In this document: positions 55,451-64,000 of the stretch, one piece after another
Position numbering within the stretch: the stretch's first letter is position 1
Layout: every line of letters starts with the position of its first letter
Source: Sipunculus nudus
Lineage: Eukaryota > Annelida > Sipuncula > Golfingiida > Sipunculidae
Assembly (NCBI GenBank): GCA_026874595.1
Contig: CM049308.1
Span: 46,015,327 to 46,079,326 of the forward strand
Direction of reading: 5' to 3'
Length of the DNA: 64,000 nt
The notes under the pieces: model-generated
Databases searched by the model: none
The model's input: the letters and a program-made list of their open reading frames with translations, nothing else
What the model was told of the DNA's origin: nothing
Position numbers and translations under genes: made by a program

Positions 55451-56999
55451 CGCAATGGTAGCAAAGAATCCCATAGATTAGTCTGAAAAACCGACAGTTC
55501 CCCGCATTTATGGGGTTATTTAACATATGGTCTTGCCAGCAAGTTATGAACCCTAGGTGGTATATACCTGTGTTTTCGACTTAAACTCCACGACCAGTAT
55601 CAACAAAGATGGCATAAACTTGTCTCAGAGGCACAAATAGGTAGAGCATACATATTTTTAAAAGAAATATTTTTTAACCAAACTTAACTATTTTGCCGAC
55701 TGGATTCTGTCAATTAGTGTGCCAATTTAGAGCTGGAAACAACCATTTAACAGTGACGACAGGACGTCTCCCAGGGATTTTTATGATGAAAGATAATGCG
55801 AGATATGTAGTCTGGATGTCATTGGAGATGAATATCATTATTTCTTTGAATGTGAGTATTTTCGTTTCGAGAGATCGCATTTTATACGTAACACTTTTTA
55901 GGTCTTCCTGATGAGATAAACATGAATCGTTTGTTAAACATGAGAAGAATGTATGATCTTATTATTATTTGCAGGTTTTTAAAGATTATTCTGAATTATA
56001 TGTATACATAGGGGTTGTCTCCCTAAAACATATTACTTATTTTGTTTTCAGATATATTAAAACCGAGTATGTTTTGATCACAAATATCAAATAATGTTTA
56101 CGATCATCTCAATTAGCGATCAATTAGCATTCTACAGGCCACAGTTTTGAGAGAATCCTTTTGGAACTGGTACGTCTATTGTATTATACTTATACCTCGA
56201 AAATGATTTTTCATTTGCGGAAAATAGCCGCTAGGGGGCGCGGCACTCTAAACATTACAACATATCATTTTTTGCCCATATCTCAAAACCTATAAACCTT
56301 TCCTACATAAACTATAGCGTATTTTGTTCCTCTTCAGTTTTCCATTAGCTTATTTTCTCTGTTATCTGTTATCTCAGATGTGTCACTTTGTCTGTATGTC
56401 TGTTTGTCAGTTGTCCTCAATTTCGCCTTCTGGCTAATTGTTCTTTTGTCTTATATTTAGCATTCTACATGCCAAAGTTTTGCAGGTATTACTATGTATT
56501 AACCAATATCGTATATCGGGACGATTTCATGAAGCTGTATGTGTATTTTTAATAGGTCGAATTTTAAGGTATAGGTCATCAAACACGTCAAAATCTTATT
56601 TCGATCATAACTTTGTCAATATTGGTCCTATCTTCACAAACCATGGCTCATTTTCTTCCTCTTCGTCATTGCTAAAAAAAAAATTGTAATGTACAGTAAT
56701 ATATACTTTTATTAATGCAATTTGTTCATGTTGATGTATTTTAAAGTTATGCCCTTTTATGTTGCAACGGTCACCTTTTGATTGCATTTTAAACTCTTAC
56801 AACGAACACATAGTTAAACATTTTCTTTTAACTTTTACTATATATTTACAGGACAAAATTGCATTTTATTGTATCAGTCCTACAAGTGACTCGAAGCATG
56901 TGTTGTTCATAGTCTTCTATATTGTTAACAATTACTTAATTCATGGTTTGTCTTATCCTGCTTTTCGCCATGTTAATATATTTATATATTATATATATA
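55451..56999. other. Unrecognised AT-rich arm sequence (right arm)
   Basis: Mirror of 15331-16839. No gene or element recognised. A variant of the GC-rich patch (GCCGCTAGGGGGCGCGGC) is at about 56227-56244. Confidence 0.4.
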
Positions 57000-57123
57000 A
57001 GATCGACGCCTTTTAGACCAACTTGTTTATTTACTTAAACGTGTTATAAGTCTATCTGAAAGGCGTCACTCTTTCTATCTACCTATACTTGGACTACAGA
57101 CTAACACGGCTATACCATTAATT

Positions 57124-57175
<52 letters not shown>
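57000..57175. repeat. Inverted-repeat element plus (TA)n run (right arm)
   Basis: Mirror of 15139-15330. GACGCCTTTTAG (57004-57015) pairs with CTGAAAGGCGTC (about 57056-57067), then ACTAACACGGCTATACC and a TA run to 57172. Confidence 0.5.
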
Positions 57176-57176
<1 letters not shown>

Positions 57177-58089
57177 TAGCTGCATGATAAACCCATTATA
57201 CCGGGCTTTTCACCGGGGTTGGGGAGATATATAAAGGAGATATGTAATGTTGGCTCTTTTTTTTATTCTAAAAGTTAAAAGAAAATATAGGTTTTCAATT
57301 TGTGTCTGTCTCAATAAGACATGTACAAATGTTGTTTACATTTATTTTGTGGCGCTCTGCTCATGGCAAGAAATTCATACCCCAGTACTTGTTTACCTTG
57401 AAGACCTGGTCAGTGATGATGTTTACATTGCGAACCGGAATGAGACGCAGGAGCATTCAGGTTTTCGATGATATTTGACAGCATGGATTCTATCGTTGGA
57501 CGTATAAAGAATAGATTGATATGAGGAACACATGAAAGATTAATTAAATGTACGTTGCAAGGAAACTGTTTCTAAAGAAAGAAATAGAAATATGCATTCC
57601 TCATAAGCAGCAGAAGCGGACCCAATGGGACTCCATGCATAGGGTCCGTATGCCATTTTCAGCCGGCGCAACCTTTTTTCATCCTATCAGACCTATTTTG
57701 AAGCCTGAAAGAGAAATGTTCCAGCGTACACGGAAGAGTGCGAGTCAGTTGTGGGCCTTTCCGATAACTGCAGCAGTTACAGAACTTCTTCGAATTTGTA
57801 ACGGATTTAAATTAGTCTTCGGTTTGCCTTTGGGATCACTATCAGAACTTCACTTTTGGAGTACAACAAATTGATTTTGTGATTGAACTGGACTGTTATT
57901 CTCTGGGAAGATTTATGTGAACTGTTCATCTTGATTATACATTTTTAAGGAATTTTTGTCGCCGTGACAGTGGTGGTATGCAGGTACTGTACACTTTATT
58001 TATTATACTGTGTAATTGTATTGATTTGCTGTTGTACTGTTGTTATACTGTAGTATTTTCTTAAAATACTGTAATTTGGGAATGTAGAT
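57176..58089. other. Unrecognised arm sequence (right arm)
   Basis: Mirror of 14231-15138. The plus-strand frame 57548-57874 (108 codons) corresponds to the left arm's 14517-14780 frame and extends further; no motif recognised. Confidence 0.35.
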
Positions 58090-58745
58090 GTATTGGGTGA
58101 TACCACTTAGGGAAATTTGAAAGAACCACAACAAGTTTGTATTGGTTATATATACAGAGACTACACTCACACATTATCAAGACTGCTTTATGGTGACTGC
58201 TAAGTTATCTAAGATAATAAGTACACATACCTAGGACTGCACCGGTCGAGCGAAGATGGTGTGCACTGCACGAACCGACTCTTCTTGATGCTCAGGTCCA
58301 AAGAGAGCGAATCAGTCAGTGATGCCTAGTTGTATGTTATCTGCGGGAGACAGGGTAAAGTACCCACTGCCTGGTGATTGGTCAGGGCATAACTGGTGAC
58401 TGTCAGTCATCAGGATGCCTCGCCCCTGGTCAACAGGAGGTCAGTAAGAGCAAAGGTTAAGCATCATGTAGAGTGGGATGCTACAATTTTTTCTGGTCAC
58501 AGTCCTAGTACATCACCATCTGGAGTTGTTTTTTTACAGGGCCCCATAGTCTGTGTAAAGGCTGCAAGCTACCCAACCCAAACTCCCAAGTGAGGAGGGG
58601 GAGGTAGGTTTTTCCAGTGCTTCAACAGCGGGCAGGGAGTGTTCTCTCCCTACACAGTACTAGTAGGAAAAAAGGGAGTAGCAGTCTGATAAGTGTTGTG
58701 GGAGTTTAGGGAGGTAACCTTTAATTGATAATTAATAATATATAA
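58090..58745 (-). promoter_or_regulatory. Possible solo-LTR-like promoter region (right arm)
   Basis: Mirror of 13560-14230. The TATA-like box of the left arm (ACATAAAAG) is altered here (CTAGTTGTATGTTATC on the plus strand near 58325-58340), so if it was a promoter this copy is probably weaker. Confidence 0.2.
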
Positions 58746-58789
58746 GTGACATAAAATCATGGTATACAACATGCACAGTGATAAATCAA

Positions 58790-58880
58790 GTATATATATT
58801 TATATACACATATAGATATACGCATATACATACATACATACATACATGCATATATATATATACAACACACACCTATACCT

Positions 58881-58932
<52 letters not shown>
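58790..58932. repeat. CATA/TACA and (TA)n compound microsatellite
   Basis: Joins what in the left arm are two separate blocks (12521-12581 and 13395-13500), i.e. the left-arm-only 820 bp is absent here. Confidence 0.9.
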
Positions 58933-58934
<2 letters not shown>

Positions 58935-59066
58935 GAAAAGCGGTTATTTGCCGTTAGAGTTTGTGCTTACAGTCCTTTAGTGCACCTTAGATCCATAGGA
59001 TGTTAAGCTTATATTTTCAGTACATTCCGTGGCGCCATAAGCCTTAACTAACTTTGGAAAAAGTAT

Positions 59067-60960
59067 TCAGGAAAAGCCTCCATAGTTTCTGGCTGTTGTG
59101 TACGTTGGGTTCAAATTCCATGACCGGGGTGGCTGAAGGTCGTGATGCGGCTTGGAATCTAGAATACTGTCTGAATTGTCTTGTTGTTGCTTACTACAGG
59201 CCTTTGGGCTGCATGTGGGGAGTATGTGTTTAAATTTGTAAAGAATGATAAGGCCTACAGCCCCTGCTATCATAAGGAGCATAATGGAAATCCAGGAAAA
59301 CCAGTCAGATGGGTCTGGAAGTCAAATAATGCGAGACTCGTTGATTACATAGGTGGAATGAGGGATAAATGTTTGAAGCTGTGCCAGCTTGGGATGGCAG
59401 CCAGGTGTTTCAATGTTATTACATCTGTATTTCTTATGGGGGTTGACATTGAAAGAGAGCACTGGCAAGATCGATCATCGAAGCTTCTGTTAGCAAGCCT
59501 TGAATGTGCCATGAAGGGTAAAATAAGAAGCATGTATGGTGAAGGAATATAGAATAAACTATCGGTTGCAGGGCCACTTTTGAGGGCCGCTTGTGCATAC
59601 AGTGCAGTGATAAAGGTTTTCCGGCAAAGCTAAGAACACTGTGTAGAGGGGATGGCCGGAAAACCTGAGAAATATTAAAATGTACCAATTTGAACAGGCA
59701 GTGTTTCCTGAGTGCCTGGTTGCCATGGATTATTGCCTTTTCACACCTGTAGTGGGATTCTGAGAGTACCGGGGTACCCTTACAGAGAAAAGGGCTAGAC
59801 CCTGAGCAGTTTCTTGGAATGAATAAGATTTGTTGCTGCATGTTTATTGGGACTGAGGTCACAATCTTAAAGGTGACAGCAAAATTTGGCTTGATAGGTA
59901 AAGGCCATGAGTGGAGGTTATAGCATAAGTATGGGTTTTTCTCGAAAACATGAATTTTGATAGCATATTTTAAAGTTAGATTTAACGCAAATACAAGGTG
60001 AGTCTTGACATATTTATATATCCACCCTGGTGGGGGTATCCCAAACCCAAGAGCTGAAATCTTGCTGCGGGCTGGTTCTAAGTATTTCATGGGGAGAACA
60101 TCGGGAGAGATATACCCGTGCATAACAGATGCACTTTTTAGTTTATATACTTCACATGCTAGCCGGTATTCTTGGAAAATATCCTCCATGTAATCAATGT
60201 GTAAGTCTATTTCCCGAGCATGTTGTAATAATTTTGTAGTGCCAGCCAATGTCCTTAAGTTATATTCTAATGTATTTTTCCAGAGATTTAAAGTACTGTT
60301 AAGTAGGGTTAGTTGGTTTGAATGCTCATTTGCGACTACTGTTATCTCATTAGCTGCTGTGACCATTTTCTAAGAGATACTGATAGTGTCTTCTTGTGAC
60401 TTAGCCAATTTTTTAAATGCCTTTCTGAAAGTTTCCAAATCTTTTTGTGTTGCTATTCCAAATAGGGATTTTGAGAATTCCCCCACAAAATCTAACAGCC
60501 CTCGTTTTTCTCTATGTAAGGCGTCATGGTTTTGCAGATACTTTATTAGCCTATTGATTTTCCGTGTCCAGAGAGGACATGAACGGTGATATGTTTTAGC
60601 CCGTTGGTTGGAAGCATTAAACGTCAACAGAGTTTTCAAGACGTTGCTATGTAGGGTTCGATGCGGAGAAAAAACCAACAGTGACCATGAACCTTTCTTA
60701 TGGAAACATTCCCCTTGTTCATGGACAACAATACCATGTCTTATGGGTGTAAAGTTGAAAAGTGTTGAGACATTACCTGAATGTGCAGCTTGGGAGTAGC
60801 ACAGAAGACACAGCCAAACCAACACGGGGACAGGGGGTGCCATGTTTGATGCGTATTTAATAATGACCTTCTTTTTGTTAACAGTGTCTCCCACAATCTG
60901 AAAATATGTATGATTTGATAGGTATGGTTTTCTTGTAGTCATGTTCATAGCCTTGTTCAT
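59067..60960 (-). pseudogene. env: F-type envelope glycoprotein pseudogene (right-arm copy)
   Basis: Minus strand, three frame segments: signal peptide and REKR-GLLDFVGEFSKSLFG furin/fusion region (60960-60370, stop TAG), ectodomain (60366-59434), transmembrane and tail (59282-59067). The ectodomain frame breaks earlier than in the left copy (near 59460). Differences from the left copy are scattered substitutions without frame-preserving bias that I can see. Confidence 0.8.
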
Positions 60961-61348
60961 GAAGGCGTGTGTAGTTTAGTTTTCTAGTATTCCTGCTACT
61001 ACGTCTAAGAACTGTGGGCTTATGAATATAAACCTGTGATGGGCCTGCTACAGGTTCATCATTGATGTGTGTAGGGCTTTTTTTATTCCTTGATGGGCAC
61101 AGTTTATCTAGGGGAGATTTACCTTTGCTAGACCTATTCAGCCGGGCCCGAATTCTATTTAGAGATTTTGGGGGAATGCCTGAGTAATCTCCCTGTTGAA
61201 CCCTGTATAATCTAACGTCGCAGTCATCCGCGACATGACCGGCTCGTGCACATTCGTAACAGTTCGGTGTTTCACCATTCCAGGTGAAAGGATTAGTTGA
61301 ACGTATGTTACCAGGGCGCTTAGCGGAAAGTCTGCCTTTTCTTTGCAA
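60878..61348 (-). CDS. Accessory ORF with CCHC zinc knuckle (right-arm copy)
   Basis: 156 codons with CYECARAGHVADDC and the RRSSRNTRKLNYTRL motif; extends past the left copy's stop to overlap env by 83 bp. The frame relative to integrase differs from the left copy by a 2-bp indel after the integrase stop, so it is unclear whether it was once fused to Pol. Confidence 0.6.
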   Translation of the reverse strand: MQRKGRLSAKRPGNIRSTNPFTWNGETPNCYECARAGHVADDCDVRLYRVQQGDYSGIPPKSLNRIRARLNRSSKGKSPLDKLCPSRNKKSPTHINDEPVAGPSQVYIHKPTVLRRSSRNTRKLNYTRLHEQGYEHDYKKTIPIKSYIFSDCGRHC

Positions 61349-61382
61349 TCTGTCTGTTTGCTGGGTCAGAACAGGGATTTTT

Positions 61383-62556
61383 TTAATCTTTGCGAATGTG
61401 ATGTTTGTGGGATGGCCTTTTTGTGTTGATCATGGTCCAGTCAGCATTGATTGGAGCATGTGCAATTTTTGAGCGATGCACTTTCTTTGTTGCACCAGTT
61501 TGTTGGTTCTTGATGTGACAGGTAGTGTTTCGCTGCTGTGTGATCACCCAGTTGGGGTCACATTTAGCAGTAAAAGTAAGAGGGTTCTCTGCTTTTAGTA
61601 TAACTGGGGTACTGTCTGCCATTTCTGGTGCAGAAGCTTTCTGTTCAGACCTCAGTCTGTCTGGTATGCGGCTAGCTTGAATGTGGGCTTGAGTCTCAAG
61701 CCAGATGCTGTGCATCCTTTGTATTCTGTCAGTTAATGTGTTAGCAACATTTGGATTGATGTGGCGTAATGGAGCATTTGGGTGTCTCCCAAATACCACA
61801 AAGTATGGGCTATTACCTGTAGCTTCATTATGGGAACTGTTGTGAGCCCATTGTACATCACTGAGGGCAGATTCCTATTGTTCAGGGTTATTTGCAAGTA
61901 TCCTGGACAGGAGTTCCTTTACTGTCCGATTGACTCTCTCAATTTTTCCATTTGATTGTGGGTGATAAGCAGTGGATCTTCTGTGCTCGATGCCCAATTC
62001 ATTAAGATATTGTTCCCATGCTCTGGCATTAAATTCCAGTCCAGGCCATTATCTGTAAGGATGGTTTTAGGTGTGCCGTAGCGAGCAAGGTATTGCTGGT
62101 GCAGAGCTGTCCATACAGATTTGCATATTTTATCTGGGATGGGGTAGACGTCTAAGAATGAACTGAGGTGTTCCATGACTGTAAGAACATATCTATTGTC
62201 ATTCACACTTACAATAAATGGGCCTATAAGGTCACATGAGATAAACTGGAAGCATTGTGTGGGAACGGGCATTTTCTGAATAGCTACTTTGTCTTTAGGT
62301 ACTTTTTGTAAGGCACAGTTTGGACAGTTATGAATGACGCGTTGAACCGTTTTTTTTTTTTAATTCAGGAAACATGTAAGCCTCATTTACTCTATCGTGG
62401 TTTTGATCATCCCTAGATGACCTAATTGAAGGTGCGCATTTTTTATTACTTTCTCCTGGGTAGGGTGGTGGCATAACAAGTCTTGGGTACTGTGGCGCCC
62501 TCTTGTGGGGCATTCGTAAGTTATAGAGGGCTCCATCAATCAGTGTGAGATATGGG
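61383..62556 (-). pseudogene. Integrase pseudogene (right-arm copy)
   Basis: Minus strand: zinc-finger region disrupted by a frameshift in a homopolymer near 62350, FISCDLIGPF (about 62240), TILTDNGLDW (a deletion follows, near 62040), the HPQSNGKIERVN equivalent frameshifted, then MVFGRHPNAPLRHI (61799) and the C-terminal domain to 61383. The left copy's 9660 region is broken, whereas here VFGRHPN is intact. Confidence 0.84.
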
Positions 62557-64000
62557 TCACCCCTTTGAGCTTGTTTTTTTCAGGAGTGGGAAATGTAGTG
62601 TTTGGGCTTCAACAATGGCGTCAAGGTCTATGTCATCATATACATGACGTGCTGTAACTGGAATTAAATCCTCAGCTTCACTATCCTCCTCCAGGTCCAC
62701 CAAATCTACTGCTCCTGGGAAGACACAAGCGATGACTGGTGGCTCCGGCACTGGTGGTATCTGCTTGGAATTTTGCAATCTTGATAACATATCTGCCTTT
62801 ATGTTCAAGGAGCCTTTCTTATACACAATTTTCGGGTTGAACTCTGCAGTGTAAGTGCCCAGCGCTGTACCCTTGTGTTGTTTATTTTGGAGGTAAACAA
62901 ACATTGTAAAGGTCTGTGGCCAGTATAGAATGTGAACTCGCTACCAAGCAGGTAATGCCTAAGCTTTGTCAGTGCCACCATGACAGCTAGACCTTCACGC
63001 TCTATGGTTGAGTAATTACTCTGGGCTGGGTTAAGTGTGTGTGACACATACTCAATAACTCTCTTTGTGTTATTCTCGTCTAATTGGACTAGGACAGCAC
63101 CTACTGCTACATTTGAAGCCTCGGTGTATAGGTGATATGGCTTTGCAGGCTCTGGGTAGGCCATTAGCTGAGGTAAAACTAGCAGGTCTTTCATTTTTTG
63201 CTTTAGTCCCAAGTGAAACTTAGCATGTTTCTTTGTCAGTGCCAACAGCGGGGCTGCAATTTCGGCATAGTTTTTTACAAATTGCCTGTAAAACCCACAG
63301 CTGCTTAGCAGACTGCGGACATCCCTAACATTTTTGAGTGCACCCATGTTTCTTATGGCTTCAGTCTTTTCGGGGTCAGGCAGCTTCCCTTCTGCTTATA
63401 TGATGTGGCCTAGCAGTTTTACTGCTGGTTTTGCAAAATTGCATTTTGAGGCCTTGAGTTTAAGGATGTATTGTTTAAGGCAACGAAATACCTTTTGCAA
63501 GTGTTGGACATGTTCCTCTCTGCTTTTACTAAAAACAACAATGTCATCTATAAAGACACGGGCACAATTGTCTAGCAGAGCCTCTTTAAGGGCCCAGCTT
63601 ATAGCTCTTTGGAATGCAGAGGGCGCTACTGAGAGCCCGAATAGGCATCGGACAAACTCATATAGTCAAATAGGTGTCGCCATTGCTGTCCGGGGTATGC
63701 TGTCCGGGTGCATAGCTAATTGATGGTACCCTGACTTCAAATCGAGGGTGGAAAAACCTTGGCTCCCTGTAAGTCATCAAAAGTGTCAGCCAAGCGTGGG
63801 AGAGGGAACTTGTCTGCCTGAATTATCAGAATGTCCTTCCGGTAGTCGACTACCAGTCGCACCGAATCATCCAGTTTGTTTACAAGGGACACAGGACTAC
63901 TATAGGGTGACCTACTGGGTCTAATTATTCCTTCTTTAAGTAGTCTTCGTACTTCTTGTTCGCGCACCGTTTTCTTTGCCAGGGGAACCCTATATGGGGG
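62557..64000 (-). pseudogene. pol: Reverse transcriptase-RNase H pseudogene (right-arm copy)
   Basis: Minus strand: REQEVRRLLKEGIIRPS (63967), VVDYRK, a frameshift near 63740, CLFGLSVAPSAF (about 63640), catalytic FIDDIVVF (about 63560-63537), TAA after GHII (63397-63399), connection and RNase H with YTEAS and YTGHRPL (D to G), and the DLVDLEEDSEAEDL linker. Continues past the window end. Confidence 0.86.

Larger units (their letters stand above)
32848..64000 (-). repeat. Right arm of giant inverted repeat, with internal tandem duplication
   Basis: Reverse complement of the left arm, starting at CCACTAGT (32848) and running to the window end, so the true outer end is not seen. It is longer than its partner because a block containing the family-A Gypsy element plus satellite occurs twice (34434-43575 and 43743-52117). 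It lacks the left arm's Tigger-like insert. Indels and substitutions between arms argue against a simple sequencing fold-back artefact. Confidence 0.92.
59067..64000 (-). mobile_element. Ty3/Gypsy family B with env, right-arm copy
   Basis: Mirror of about 7437-12374. It runs off the window within the RT region, so its gag and protease are not visible. It shares the stop after GHII in RT and the TAG in env with the left-arm copy, as expected if both descend from one insertion by DNA duplication. Confidence 0.88.

Overview
This is eukaryotic, almost certainly animal, repeat-rich DNA with no recognisable host gene. Evidence for an animal is a Ty3/Gypsy element with an F-type envelope gene, a chromodomain-bearing Gypsy element, a tRNA-derived SINE, pogo/Tigger-like DNA and a TTAGGG-type hexamer inside a satellite monomer. 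A marine invertebrate such as a mollusc is plausible, but the sequence does not settle the species.

The main fact is architectural. The window is a very large imperfect palindrome. The left arm (about 7437-31268) reappears in reverse complement as the right arm (32848-64000) around a 1.58-kb spacer (31269-32847). From the outside inward each arm carries: an env-bearing Gypsy element (family B); AT microsatellites; unrecognised AT-rich DNA; a tandem array built on a GCGCGGTAGCAA motif; a LINE reverse-transcriptase tail; a ~1.1-kb non-autonomous DNA transposon; a 77-bp satellite; a chromodomain Gypsy element (family A) inserted in the satellite; more satellite; and a SINE. Shared insertion points show that all these insertions predate the inverted duplication.

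The right arm was later enlarged by a ~9.3-kb tandem duplication (unit A 34434-43575, unit B 43743-52117). The junction carries a 172-bp inverted patch copied from the spacer and 5 bp of microhomology, which suggests replication template switching. Lineage-specific stops and deletions in family A give the order: insertion, then inverted duplication, then tandem duplication.

Left edge (1-5918): a second, truncated family-B copy abuts a reverse-strand fragment of a third Gypsy lineage in which protease is followed directly by integrase, as in the Gmr1 group.

All retroelement genes seen are broken by stops, frameshifts or deletions. Family A has almost no gag. The 77-bp satellite totals roughly 13 kb in seven blocks. 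Its monomer orientation flips at the palindrome centre, and it carries a telomere-hexamer dyad (GGGTTAGGGTAACCC). Boundaries marked 'about' come from reading by eye; percent identities were not computed.
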